Positions 16,223 through 24,936 of a DNA stretch of 64,000 nt are shown here, in pieces. The stretch is from Leptodesmis sichuanensis A121 (GTDB lineage: Bacteria > Cyanobacteriota > Cyanobacteriia > Leptolyngbyales > Leptolyngbyaceae): positions 4,402,001 through 4,466,000 of the forward strand of contig NZ_CP075171.1 of NCBI RefSeq assembly GCF_021379005.1, read 5' to 3'. Both the position numbers and the translations under genes were made by a program. Under the pieces are notes generated by a model, which saw nothing but the letters and a program-made list of their open reading frames with translations, had not been told where the DNA came from and made no database searches. How positions within the stretch are numbered: the first letter of the stretch is position 1; each line of letters opens with the position of its first letter.

Positions 16223-16250
16223 GAAAGCCCTGGAATTGACCGGGGCTTTC
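16223..16250 (+). terminator. Rho-independent terminator after the DUF1232 gene
   Basis: GAAAGCCC ... GGGGCTTTC form an 8-bp GC-rich stem with a loop of about 11 bases, followed by atcgtttt. It lies 26 bases after the stop codon. Confidence 0.75.
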
Positions 16251-16322
16251 ATCGTTTTGGAGCGTTGCAATTGATACAGTTTACTCGCGATCGTTAACTT
16301 CGCACGCCTGAATTCTGCAAAG

Positions 16323-17438
16323 CTACTTAAAGATTTCTGAACTGCTACACGTAATGCGTAACTGCATCCGATGGTATCTGGCGCGTCTGGCTTTTAATCG
16401 GGCCTGCCATTCCCGAATTTCATTGGCTTGACGCAGAGTTTTGGGAGTGTAATAGCCGCTGGAAGGGTGATCAACGGGTGATTCGGGTTGTGCGGTAGGA
16501 CGCGATCGCACATCGTTCATACAGTTTTCCAGATCTTTCCAGTGAGGCTCCAACTGCAGAGCTGTCAAAACATCTGCTGCAGACTGATATCGCTCCTGCG
16601 GAGAAATCTTCAGCATCTTACTCAGTACTTTGGCAAAATGATCGTCCACAGTAATGTGATCTTGCCAGCGTACCTCACCCGTTGTGAACTCATAATCAAA
16701 CTCCAGCGGTGACTTGCCAGAGAGTAAATAGAGACAGGTAATGCCGATCGCGTAAATATCACTGGAGTAGACCGGACGGGATGCCAACTGTTCTGGAGGG
16801 GCAAACCCTACCGTACCGACAAACTGGGTGGTAGAGGGTTTAGCACTCAGATCGCTCGCTTGGGCAATATATTCCTTAACTGCTCCAAAATCGATCAGCA
16901 CCAACCGCCCGTCATCTTTACACCGGATCAGGTTGGGGGGTTTGATATCTCGATGAATGACCCGGTTGCTGTGAATATACTGCAGTAATGGCAAAACTTC
17001 TCGCAGAAATTGCTTGACCTTAAACTCAGAAAATGGTCCGGAGCGACGAACTTCTCTGGCTAAGGTATAACCGCGAATAAATTCTTGAACCAGATAAAAC
17101 TCGCCATCTGCCTCAAAGTAGTCTAAAAGCAGGGGAATTTGAGCATGATTCCCTAACTTGGCCAGGGTTGTCGCTTCTTGCTGAAACCGTTGTCGCGCCC
17201 GGTGTAGGGCCAGCGTATCGTTGACTTTGGGACAAAGTTGCTTAATCACACAGAGCGGTTGTCCTGGTAGGGCAAAATCCCTGGCCAGAAATGTGACCCC
17301 GAAGCCACCACGCCCCAGCACTTTCAAGATCTCGTAGCGATCGCGAAATCGGTGCTGAGACCCACAAATCCTGCCTAAAGGAGTCTGGCGCACACTATCG
17401 GTACGGAAATTAGTTAAATCAGCAAGTGAAGAATCCAT
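16323..17438 (-). CDS. Serine/threonine protein kinase
   Basis: 371 residues from ATG 17438. It has a complete Hanks-type kinase domain: glycine loop VLGRGGFGVTFLARD, a VAIK-equivalent Lys in CVIKQLCPKV, catalytic loop VIHRDIKPPNLIR, magnesium loop LIDFGAVKE, then TVGFAPPEQL and SDIYAIGITCLYLLSGK. After about residue 290 there is only a short polar, Arg-rich tail and no membrane segment, so it is a soluble kinase of the size seen in many cyanobacterial paralogues. The target is unknown. It is encoded alone, convergent with the DUF1232 gene. Confidence 0.88.
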   Translation of the reverse strand: MDSSLADLTNFRTDSVRQTPLGRICGSQHRFRDRYEILKVLGRGGFGVTFLARDFALPGQPLCVIKQLCPKVNDTLALHRARQRFQQEATTLAKLGNHAQIPLLLDYFEADGEFYLVQEFIRGYTLAREVRRSGPFSEFKVKQFLREVLPLLQYIHSNRVIHRDIKPPNLIRCKDDGRLVLIDFGAVKEYIAQASDLSAKPSTTQFVGTVGFAPPEQLASRPVYSSDIYAIGITCLYLLSGKSPLEFDYEFTTGEVRWQDHITVDDHFAKVLSKMLKISPQERYQSAADVLTALQLEPHWKDLENCMNDVRSRPTAQPESPVDHPSSGYYTPKTLRQANEIREWQARLKARRARYHRMQLRITCSSSEIFK

Positions 17439-17831
17439 CACGTACCCGTCAGCCGGATGAGCATTTCCATTCTCTCCAGTCTAGAAACAAAGCAAACCCT
17501 CTGAGTCAAATCTTTAAAGTTACTTCAGTCAAAAAGGGGTAGTTGGCTGAGATCATCTCAGACCTCCATCTTGAAAAAGTTACTCCAGTTGAACCAATCA
17601 AGCCACCGACACAGATACCTCAAACCCGGCATCAGCAGTCTGTTCTCATCAATTGTTCACTGCATTCGGCTTGTTAGTCTGTTTCAGAATGATCTGGATC
17701 ATGGAAGTCAAGATAAAAAGAGGATTTATGGTGTCACTGCCTTCGTTGGTTCTAGATTTGATGGACTAGGCTCATTACTGTGAAACCTAACCCACCAAGT
17801 CCACTGCTATCCAATAAGTATAAATACATGC
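17439..17831. other. 393-bp intergenic region with no supportable gene
   Basis: The kinase promoter should lie at its left end. A 70-codon open frame (17571-17783, +) has no recognisable features or ribosome binding site. No repeats or terminator-like hairpins stand out. Confidence 0.3.
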
Positions 17832-18215
17832 CTATGCCATTGTTCGGAGATAATCCTTGATCTTCAGCTGCAGACCCCGTGAAATTGGATATGACTCAAC
17901 CTCTCGCTCTATATCGACTATGGATTTACCTTTTCTCCGTAGCTCATCTACAGTCGCTTTAAAAATAGCTTCAAACCCATAGTCTGATAAACCTTTTGCA
18001 ATTAGTCCAAGTATTCCAAGCAGAGCAATTCCTCCAAGCATCCCAAACGGGCCGCCAAGTACAGCTAAAGCCGTAGTTAGCGCAGCAGCACCTGCCCAAC
18101 CTGTAACTGCCATAGCAACTAATAGCACTAGACCAGGTACACCTAGTGCAGCAATCTTATCCACAAGCTGATCCATTTCTTTATGTCCTTTGGCAAGGTC
18201 AGCCACAAGCGGCAC
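17832..18215 (-). CDS. Hydrophobic protein of unknown function, 5' end uncertain
   Basis: 127 residues from a GTG at 18215. The middle is strongly hydrophobic and Gly/Ala-rich (GVPGLVLLVAMAVTGWAGAA, GGIALLGILGLIAKGL), suggesting two membrane segments. The C-terminus reads DIEREVESYPISRGLQLKI. Upstream of the GTG the frame stays open and protein-like (IWESLSAEV) until a TAA nine codons earlier, with no ATG, so the true start is unclear or an N-terminal part has been lost. I do not recognise a family. Confidence 0.5.
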   Translation of the reverse strand: MPLVADLAKGHKEMDQLVDKIAALGVPGLVLLVAMAVTGWAGAAALTTALAVLGGPFGMLGGIALLGILGLIAKGLSDYGFEAIFKATVDELRRKGKSIVDIEREVESYPISRGLQLKIKDYLRTMA

Positions 18216-18326
18216 TTCTGCACTTAAGGATTCCCAAATTTACAGGCCAATCAAGAAATAGCTGGAGACAGAAGAATGCATGAGATAAAAACTACGATTC
18301 CCTGACTTCTGTATGGTCATGAAACT

Positions 18327-19043
18327 TTAAGCAAAAATTTGTCGCTGCAACTCCAACAACTGCCGAATGCCAACCTCAGCGAGATCTAGAATTTGATTTA
18401 ACTGGGCACGGCTAAAGGCTCCTGCTTCTGCGGTTCCCTGCAATTCAATCAACTCTAATTTCTCGTTCATGACGACATTAAAATCTGTGTCGGCTTTTAC
18501 ATCCTCTTCATAATTCAAATCCAGCAGTGCTTCATCCTGAATCAAACCAATGGAAATGGCGGCAACCTGGTGAATGAGGGGCGATCGCTTCAATTCCCCT
18601 GCATCTAACAGCTTCTGAATCGCATCTTGCAGGGCCACATACCCGCCTGTAATGGCAGTTGTCCGGGTTCCAGCATCGGCCTGCAACACATCCGTATCAA
18701 TAATAATGGTGCGTTCTCCCAGAGCAGTCATATCTAGCGTCGATCGCAGGCTGCGACCTACCAACCGCTGAATCTCCTGGGTACGTCCAGAGAGCCGCAT
18801 AAATTCCCGTTCCTGACGTTCCAGAGTGGCCGTTGGTAACATCCGATATTCCGCAGTTAACCATCCCTGGCCTTTCCCTTCTAAAAATCGGGGAACTTTG
18901 GGTTGAATCGTCGCCGTGCATAGAACCTGGGTGTCTCCACAGCGAGCTAATACAGAACCCGCCGCGAAGCGGGTAAATTGCCGCTCAAAACTTACGGGAC
19001 GGAGTTGATTGGACTGCCGACCATCAGGACGCTGCCATACCAT
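18327..19043 (-). CDS. rph: Ribonuclease PH
   Basis: 238 residues, the full family length. The phosphorolytic 3'-5' exonuclease trims the 3' ends of tRNA precursors. Motifs are [20 protein letters not shown] at the start, [60 protein letters not shown] and the phosphate/metal region [20 protein letters not shown]. The ATG at 19043 is unambiguous. Confidence 0.93.
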   Translation of the reverse strand: MVWQRPDGRQSNQLRPVSFERQFTRFAAGSVLARCGDTQVLCTATIQPKVPRFLEGKGQGWLTAEYRMLPTATLERQEREFMRLSGRTQEIQRLVGRSLRSTLDMTALGERTIIIDTDVLQADAGTRTTAITGGYVALQDAIQKLLDAGELKRSPLIHQVAAISIGLIQDEALLDLNYEEDVKADTDFNVVMNEKLELIELQGTAEAGAFSRAQLNQILDLAEVGIRQLLELQRQIFA

Positions 19044-19229
19044 TGCCTAGCCTCAAGGTTTTTCACTCAGCAAGAATACCACTGCACTGTCCGCGATCGC
19101 TGAGTCAGGATAAAATTTAAGGGCAGGGGCATCACAAAATGTAGCGTTAAGCAGGATTGATAATTGCAAAAGTACGCTATATTTTGCCTATTCCAAAGTC
19201 CTCGTTCGTGGTTGAGCTGAGAAAAACCT

Positions 19230-19766
19230 ATGGTCTCCCAGGTAGAAGCCCCAAGCCTTGATGCGGCCCGTCGTCTTGCTCCATCAGTGGAAGGGTTAGT
19301 GCAAGTGTTCACCTGTACCCATCGCAACTTTTTTACGAATGTGATGGGACAGGCGTTGCGGATTGCTGGTCAGGGTACTCCAGTGCTGGTTGTACAGTTC
19401 CTGAAAGGGGGAATTGACCAGGGATTTGAGAATCCAGTGCAGTTAGGGCAGAATCTCCACTGGATCCGCTGTAATCTGCCCCGTTGTATTGATACACCCC
19501 ATCTGGATCCGGAGGAGGTGCGATCGCTGGTAGATCTCTGGCAGCAAACCCAGGCCGTAATTCTGGAGAAAAAGTACGACCTGGTCGTTTTAGATGAGTT
19601 GAGCCTTGCCATTCACTTTGGCTTAATTTCAGAAACCGAAGTTCTATCCTTTCTGAATAAACGGCCTCGTCAGGTAGATGTCATTTTGACCGGGCCAGAA
19701 ATGCCAAAATCCATTCTGGATGTGGCCGATCAGATTACTGAGTTGCGACGGAGCCATCAGCCTTAA
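19230..19766 (+). CDS. CobO-like P-loop NTPase paralogue with degenerate Walker A
   Basis: 178 residues that align with CobO in order: the P-loop position reads TCTHRNFFTNVMGQALRIAG instead of [21 protein letters not shown], then PVLVVQFLKGGIDQG, then YDLVVLDELSLAIHFGLISE (Walker B region intact) and VILTGPEMPKSILDVADQIT. The glycines and the Lys-Thr of the nucleotide loop are lost, so normal ATP binding is unlikely. It may be a corrinoid-binding or regulatory derivative. The true cobO is 5 kb away at 13535. The stop codon lies in the first of two 21-bp imperfect tandem repeats (about 19760-19801). Confidence 0.7.
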   Translation: MVSQVEAPSLDAARRLAPSVEGLVQVFTCTHRNFFTNVMGQALRIAGQGTPVLVVQFLKGGIDQGFENPVQLGQNLHWIRCNLPRCIDTPHLDPEEVRSLVDLWQQTQAVILEKKYDLVVLDELSLAIHFGLISETEVLSFLNKRPRQVDVILTGPEMPKSILDVADQITELRRSHQP

Positions 19767-19881
19767 AGGGAAAGATGGTGTCTTAAAGGGAAAAATAGTG
19801 TTCGTAATCCTTAACCAATTCATTCTTGTCCAAATGGGGCAGGTATACTAAACTCTTCCAAAACGATAGGGGATAAATTCG

Positions 19882-20151
19882 GTGGCATACGTTTCACAGA
19901 AGCCAGCGTCCAATCCAACTCCTGAAGAAGCTGATTATTCAGTGCTCCTGGATCCAGGATTAATTCGCGCAGCTCGGATCATTTACACGACCTACTACGA
20001 AGTTCACCCTGAATTGATTCAGCGCCCTTTGGGGGTTGCGATCGATCGCTTTACCCATCGCGGTAAACTGATCTTTTCTGGCAAGCCTGTCTTGCTGCCC
20101 CAAGAGTGTTTTGTTCCATTCAGCCAGATTGAATCAGATCTTTACTCGTAA
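19882..20151 (+). CDS. Conserved small protein, function unknown (89 residues)
   Basis: It starts at GTG 19882 after GGGGATAAA. The peptide begins MAYVSQKPASNPTPEEADYS and contains LLDPGLIRAARIIYTTYYEV, HPELIQRPLGVAIDRFTHRG and LLPQECFVPFSQIESDLYS. It has no signal peptide or membrane segment. It looks like a real conserved protein, but I recognise no assigned function. It lies between the CobO-like gene and the prepilin peptidase gene on the same strand. Confidence 0.6.
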   Translation: MAYVSQKPASNPTPEEADYSVLLDPGLIRAARIIYTTYYEVHPELIQRPLGVAIDRFTHRGKLIFSGKPVLLPQECFVPFSQIESDLYS

Positions 20152-20241
20152 GAAATTGCTTCTGAGGAAAAAGATGCTGGTTAAGCAACTTCCAGGCCAG
20201 GAACATCGATGCTCGTACTCCTCTCATGATTCCTGTTGGCA

Positions 20242-21063
20242 ATGGATGTTCTGCTCACAGTCTTTGTTTATTTGCTGGTGTTCGCCCTGGGAGCATCGGT
20301 CGGTAGTTTTTTAAGTGTGGTGATTCATCGGGTTCCAGCAGGAGTATCCATTCTGGTTCCTCCCTCTCGCTGTCCAGTCTGCCATCATCAGCTTAAGTGG
20401 CAGGAAAATGTGCCGATTTTGGGATGGATTTGGCTTAAAGGTCGCTGCTCAAGTTGTCATACAACCATTCCAGCCCGTTATCCCTTGCTAGAGGCCGCCT
20501 GTGGTGCGGTTTTTGTGCTGCTGTTTTGGATGTTTGGAGTGTCCTGGCCAACGTTGGGATACTGGAGCTTTTTCAGTTGGTTATTGGGTTTATCTCTGAT
20601 TGATATTGATACCATGACCCTACCGAATGCCCTGACGCAATCCGGATTGGTGGCAGGATTGATCATGCGGGGTGTAGGAGGCGCGATCGCCACGGCTTCC
20701 TGGACTGGAGGGCTAACGGCTGGCATGGAAGGAGTTGTGGGAGCCGTAGTGGGATTGTGGCTCCTGGATATGATTGCCTTTGTTGGCTCTGTAGCTCTGG
20801 GTCAGACCGCAATGGGTGGTGGAGATGCCAAACTAGCAGCCATGATGGGAGCCTGGTTGGGCTGGCAGCAGTTGCTCCTGGCGGGCTTTCTGGCCTGTGT
20901 GGTGGGGGCGTTTGCCGGAGGTGGCGCGATCGCGATCGGCATCTTAAATCGCCGCCAACCTTTTCCCTTTGGCCCCTTTCTTGCTCTAGGAGGAATCATC
21001 GCCGCCATTTGGGGACAGGCGATCGTTCATCTCTACTTTCAAATTTTCTTTCCCACTGTTTAA
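20242..21063 (+). CDS. pilD: Prepilin peptidase / N-methyltransferase (A24 family)
   Basis: 273 residues from ATG 20242; a TTG two codons upstream is possible. This inner-membrane aspartyl protease cleaves and methylates type IV prepilins. The N-terminal domain has FALGASVGSFLSVVIHRVPA and the zinc-type cysteines RCPVCHHQLKWQENVPILGW ... GRCSSCHTTIPARYPLLEAA. The two catalytic aspartates are in LSLIDIDTMTLPNAL and GGGDAKLAAMMGAWLG. There are about seven membrane segments, the expected topology. Confidence 0.92.
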   Translation: MDVLLTVFVYLLVFALGASVGSFLSVVIHRVPAGVSILVPPSRCPVCHHQLKWQENVPILGWIWLKGRCSSCHTTIPARYPLLEAACGAVFVLLFWMFGVSWPTLGYWSFFSWLLGLSLIDIDTMTLPNALTQSGLVAGLIMRGVGGAIATASWTGGLTAGMEGVVGAVVGLWLLDMIAFVGSVALGQTAMGGGDAKLAAMMGAWLGWQQLLLAGFLACVVGAFAGGGAIAIGILNRRQPFPFGPFLALGGIIAAIWGQAIVHLYFQIFFPTV

Positions 21064-21355
21064 AGTTTTGTCATGCCATGCCACGTTTTCCATGGAGTTA
21101 CAAGTGAGAAAATAGGGTGGAATATAAAAATAACCCACTTTCCGCCCTTTAAGTGTCACACTCAAACATTTAACCCTGAAAGCCTTGCTGAGCAAAGAAT
21201 ATGAGGCTATTAGTTCGCATGAACCATTAGAGCGCAGTTGAGAATAGATGCTGTTTATTGAGATAAATCTCTGGCCAAGGCTTCTGGGAGTCCGTGGCTG
21301 CGTCGTTAATCCCTGATGTGCCAGTTGAAAGTGCGGAATGTGGGAAATAATATCC

Positions 21356-21708
21356 ATGCCCCGCAAAATCCGAGAGTTAAAAGCTCAGATTGCTAGTGAA
21401 GGATTTGTCTATTTACCGAAGCTTTATCTATTTACCGAAGCGTGGCAAGGGTAGCCATCAACGGTGGCGGCATTCTCTGCTTAGAAAAAGCCTAAGAGAG
21501 CATGTCACCTTTGCAGGCCCTCATCCCCCAGCCCCTTCTCCCAGGTTGGGAGAAGGGGAGGCGAGCCATCTCAAAGTCCCTCTCACAAGTTGGGAGAGGG
21601 ATTTAGGGTGAGGGTAAAAGTGACATGCACCCAACCATTCCTGGTAAGGATGGAGATAATGTGCCACTTTACCTAGAAAAACAACTAGCAAAGTTACGTT
21701 GTCATTGA
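21356..21708 (+). pseudogene. HicA-type toxin relic (copy 1), broken by duplication and insertion
   Basis: ATG 21356 starts MPRKIRELKAQIASEGFVYL, a typical HicA N-terminus. A 15-bp direct repeat TCTATTTACCGAAGC (21408-21422 and 21427-21441, 19 bp apart) then shifts the frame. Skipping it gives PKRGKGSHQRWRHSLLRKSL and REHVTFAG. A CCCTCATCCCC...GGGTGAGGG repeat of roughly 125 bp follows, and the end resumes as GKDGDNVPLYLEKQLAKL before a stop at 21706-21708. The GSHxxW element carries the HicA catalytic His. The gene is clearly dead. Confidence 0.7.
21518..21614. repeat. MITE-like CCCTCATCCCC...GGGTGAGGG interspersed repeat inside hicA copy 1
   Basis: The segment contains TCTCCCAGGTTGGGAGA and CAAGTTGGGAGAGGGATTTA and is bounded by inverted CCCTCA/TGAGGG ends, the layout of a common cyanobacterial dispersed repeat. 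It separates the two halves of a reconstructible HicA reading frame, so it or a slightly larger segment (to about 21642) was inserted there. Confidence 0.6.
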
Positions 21709-21886
21709 ACGGGATGAAGATGGTTTGTATGTTGGGGAAGTTCCTCAACTAAAAGCTTGCTATAGCCAGGGCGAAACGATTGATGAGTTGATGGCCAACA
21801 GCAAAGAAGTGATTGAATTATCTTTGGAAGAAGGAGAAATCGAAGACTTATCTGAGTTTGTTGGCATTCAGAAGGTTTTAGTTTAA
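21701..21886 (+). pseudogene. HicB-type antitoxin, N-terminally truncated
   Basis: The frame encodes VIERDEDGLYVGEVPQLKAC, YSQGETIDELMANSKEVIEL and SLEEGEIEDLSEFVGIQKVL, ending TAA 21884-21886. This is the HicB partial RNase H-like fold. Upstream the frame reaches TAG (21686-21688) after only QSYV, with no start codon, so the N-terminus has been replaced by the tail of hicA copy 1. A weak in-frame TTG within GLY is the only internal option. Its stop overlaps the ATG of hicA copy 2 by one base. Confidence 0.65.
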
Positions 21887-22615
21887 TGCCGGGCCTCCCT
21901 ACTGTAACTGATTTTGAACTATAGCGATCCTAAATGGATTATGAGAAAAAGCCATAGGTAAAAAGCTTTGGAAAGCTAAAGGTTTGGTGGTGAGTCACAA
22001 GCTCAAAGAGGAACTTAACGACATTGAACGATTGACACAAGTGGTAGTACTCTCGAATGAATCGCTTTGCCTGCAACCAAATATCCTCAATTGGGTTTTG
22101 CTTGGGATCATTGGGCGCAAAGCGAATGCAAGTGATTTTCCAGTTGGACTCATCGAGTCCTTGATTGACCGATTCAAGATACTGTTTTACCTCTTGGGAG
22201 CGATGATAGCTGGCTCCATCCCAAATCAACGCAATCCGACTGTTCGGACATTGGCTCAGCAGATATTGAAGAAAAGCAATCGTGCCATCGCTATTGCCAG
22301 TTTCAGATGCTTGAATCAGGCACTGCTGTGTGTAGATATTCACGGCTCCATAGTAAGTCTGCCTGCTGCGTTCATTGGTGATGGGAACCTCGATGCGTTC
22401 GTTTGTTTTGCCCCACACATACCCACATAAGTCCCCCCACAACAGATGGCATTCATCCTCAAAGAAGACCACCAACTCGCCCGAGATGATCTCCTGCCGA
22501 TGCGCCTCCAACCAAGCCGTAATCTCCTGTTTTTTTCTCTACTAACGCTGGGTCTGCCTTCGGATTGCGCTTTTGCGTTTTCTTCCAGCTAATCCCAGCT
22601 TGCTCAAACAGGGTG

Positions 22616-24268
22616 GGGTGCGATGCGAAAAAGATGGCTTTGAGGAGAGGCAGCAAAAGCTGAGAAAAGACAGGATATGCACAATGATCGGTGCAGAGTG
22701 AAAAAACATCCTGTCTCTAGTGAATATGAATATACCTGCAACCCTGGATCTCAACCAAGCCATTGAAACATTTAAGCAAACCATTGCCCCACTGCTGGCC
22801 GTGGGGGAAATTTCCAGTTGGGATGGAGTGGCGTTGAAAGCACGGGAGGAGGCAATCCGCGCCGCGGCTCTGGTGCTAGCCGGCCAGGTGATTGCCCTGC
22901 TGCTGCACGAACTCAGTGAGCATCCAGATAGCCAACGAGAAGCCAACCAACGGACCCGCTCATCACGAGGCTTCATGGCTCGCAGTCAAGGCAAACGCCG
23001 GGTCAAGGTATTAACCGTAGGCAATGTCGTCGTTGAGTTCAAGGTGGGCTACATTCTCAATGGGGTCTCTCAGCAGAAGCGGAAAGGCAAGCGGAAAGCC
23101 GGTCAACGGGGGCCATCCCAGGGACAGGGATTCTATCCCCTGCTGCGTTGGTTGGGACTGGAAGAGCAAGTCAGTCCCCTGGTTTGGAGCGTGGTTGCAG
23201 CGGCAGGGATGCTGTCGAGGTCCTTTGCGCAAGCGACTGAGCAGTTGCAGCAATGGGGCATTGAGTTGAGTGAGAAACGGGTGGTGCGACTGACCTATGG
23301 TTTTGGTCAAATCGGCCTGGCGTTAACCGACCAGTGGCTGGCTCAGTTGCAGCAAGGCCAACTGCCCACTGGCCAGACCTTTGAGGGACAGAGAGTGGGG
23401 TTGAGTGTCGATGGCGGGCGCACCCGGTTGCGATACAACAAACGGGGTAGACGACGGGCGACCAAGCGGCGGGGGATCGGGGGCATTGGCGAGAACCCAA
23501 ACTATTCACCCTCTATGCCATCGATGAGCAGGGCCAGCGCATCAATACAGTCAAATTACCGGTCATTAATGACGGCACCTTTACCGGTATCGAAGGATTC
23601 ATGAGCCTGCTGGAGATGTATCTGGTCAAATTGGGGTTGTGCATGCCCAGCAAGTGTTGCTGCTAGCCGATGGCGCTCCTTGGATTTGGCACCGGATTCC
23701 CGCCCTTCTGGAACGCTTGGGCCTGCCCAAAGACCGACTGATTGAGTTGATTGACTTTTACCATGCCAGTCAGCATTTGAAGGATTTTGCTGAGGCGGCT
23801 TTTAGCAAAGCTCAAGTGGCACGGAAATGGTTCGAGGCGGCTCGTTCTAGCCTCAAACGGGGTAAGTTGGCGCAACTCCTGACACAGATGCAGCAGATTC
23901 TGGCTCAGAAACACACGCGCCAACAACGCAAGGCAATGACAACCCCATTCAACTACTTTAATGACCAACCCCAGCGCTTTGCCTATGGGCAGGTACAGGC
24001 AATGAATCTACCGATTGGCAGTGGAGCCATTGAGAGTCTAATCCGCCAGGTGGTCAACCTGCGGCTCAAGGGAAATGGCAAGTTTTGGTTGCCTGAACAT
24101 GCAGAAATTCTGCTTCAAGGTCGCTGTTATTGGGCGGCAGGACGATGGGACACCTTCTGTGCTGAAATTTTGACTGCCAAACTCGATGCCAAGCGGCTAG
24201 AAATTGTCGAGCCCAATGCGAGTGACTTAGCGGTGGCCTAACCTACCCATTTTTTCCGCTTGGCACCC
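22616..24268 (+). mobile_element. ISKra4-like insertion sequence nested in the IS630 copy A (1653 bp)
   Basis: The ends are GGGTGCGATGCGAAAAAGAT on the left and, reversed, GGGTGCCAAGCGGAAAAAAT on the right. The host sequence ACAGGGTG is duplicated at 22608-22615 and 24269-24276. The uninterrupted host site is present in copy B near 32327-32334, which confirms the junctions. It carries one transposase gene with frameshifts. Confidence 0.85.
22720..24241 (+). pseudogene. ISKra4-family transposase with frameshifts
   Basis: It starts at GTG 22720 or ATG 22726. The first frame contains an N-terminal helical part, RVKVLTVGNVVVEFKVGYIL, then GFYPLLRWLGLEEQVSPLVW and the first catalytic region VGLSVDGGRTRLR. 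Near 23485-23495 the frame is lost; a shifted frame continues WREPKLFTLYAIDEQGQRIN and EGFMSLLEMYLVKLG. Near 23635 a second shift leads to VHAQQVLLLADGAPWIWHRI, LIDFYHASQHLKDFA and PIGSGAIESLIRQVVNLRLK. Two shifts in different places argue for decay rather than programmed recoding, so this element is probably immobile. Confidence 0.75.
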
Positions 24269-24874
24269 ACAGGGTGTAGTAACTTTGCTTGGAGTCAAAG
24301 ACTACTCCATACTCCTGTTCAATATGCGCTTGCAACTCAGCCAGATTCCAGTAATTCTTGTGCTTTAACCAGCTAATCACCGCCTGCCGTTGCTCTGGTT
24401 CTAGATAGCCGACTGAACCGCAATACCCCAGTTTCAACCCAGAAACCCCCAACTGTTCGTAGATCCTACTCCATTTGCTAATGAAACCTGAACTCACACC
24501 GATACTCTCCCCAATCTCTCGATGCTTATATCCTTTGAGAAACATTTGGACCGCTACTGCTCGTTTGAGTTCACGCGCATCTGGATTAGACTTGATGAAG
24601 TCATTCAGGTCTTCTAGCATAGAACCATTTCCAACCATATTGCAGTCGTCTCTAGATTCTCACATCTGATTTGGGATTGCTATAATTAATGCCTTACAGA
24701 AAGCAGGGTTTGAGATTGTCCGGCAAAGAGGAAGCTATATCCGAATGCAGCATGAAGATGCACGGGTTGTGACAATTCCAACTCATGCTGGGAAGACTCT
24801 TGGTAAAGGTTTGCTGAGAAAAATATTTCGGGATGCCGAACTAACTGTTGAAGAGTTGATCACTTTACTGGATT

Positions 24875-24893
24875 AAAAGAGCTTCGGCTTTTT
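24875..24893 (+). terminator. Terminator after hicA copy 2
   Basis: AAAAGAGC-TTCG-GCTTTTT forms a hairpin (one G-T pair) with a stable TTCG loop and a T run, overlapping the hicA stop codon region. It would end transcription of the hicBA pair. Confidence 0.65.
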
Positions 24894-24936
24894 CGCTTAG
24901 AATCCAAAAGAAATGCTGTCTCCCTAGACCTGGGTT

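Larger units (their letters stand above)
21939..24638 (-). pseudogene. IS630-family transposase, copy A, disrupted
   Basis: Reading leftwards, the N-terminal helix-turn-helix part (24638 to about 24277: FLKGYKHREIGESIGVSSGF, ISKWSRIYEQLGVSGLKLGY) is cut after SKQSYYTL by the nested element. It continues from about 22615 as FEQAGISWKKTQKRNPKAD. It then needs a frame change at an A7 run before the catalytic part (WLEAHRQEIISGELVVFFED, IALIWDGASYHRSQEV, PNDPKQNPIEDIW), which supplies the DDE residues. The nested insertion makes this copy inactive; copy B is uninterrupted. Confidence 0.85.
21922..24682 (-). mobile_element. IS630-family element, copy A, interrupted by an ISKra4-like element
   Basis: The ends are TAGCGATCCTAAATGGATTA on the left and, reversed, TAGCAATCCCAAATCAGATG on the right. 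TA is duplicated at 21920-21921 and 24683-24684, the Tc1/IS630 target. Without the nested element (22616-24268) and its 8-bp repeat, the length is 1100 bp, the same as copy B at 31920-33019. The predicted peptides of the two copies are identical where both are present, so transposition was recent. Confidence 0.88.
21886..24876 (+). pseudogene. HicA-type toxin (copy 2) split by an IS630-family element
   Basis: The 5' piece (21886-21921) encodes MPGLPTVTDFEL. The 3' piece resumes at 24685 with INALQKAGFEIVRQRGSYIR, then MQHEDARVVTIPTHAGKTLG and KGLLRKIFRDAELTVEELIT, ending TAA 24874-24876. Removing the element and one TA target repeat gives an uninterrupted 76-residue HicA with its hydrophobic start, RQRGSY segment and GKGLLRKI tail. 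The catalytic His position of GSH is Tyr (GSY), so the toxin may already have been weakened before the insertion. A terminator follows directly. Confidence 0.8.

Noticed and set aside
20986-21366. 126-codon minus-strand frame after pilD
   Set aside because: It overlaps the 3' end of pilD in antisense and the start of hicA copy 1, with no protein-like conservation.
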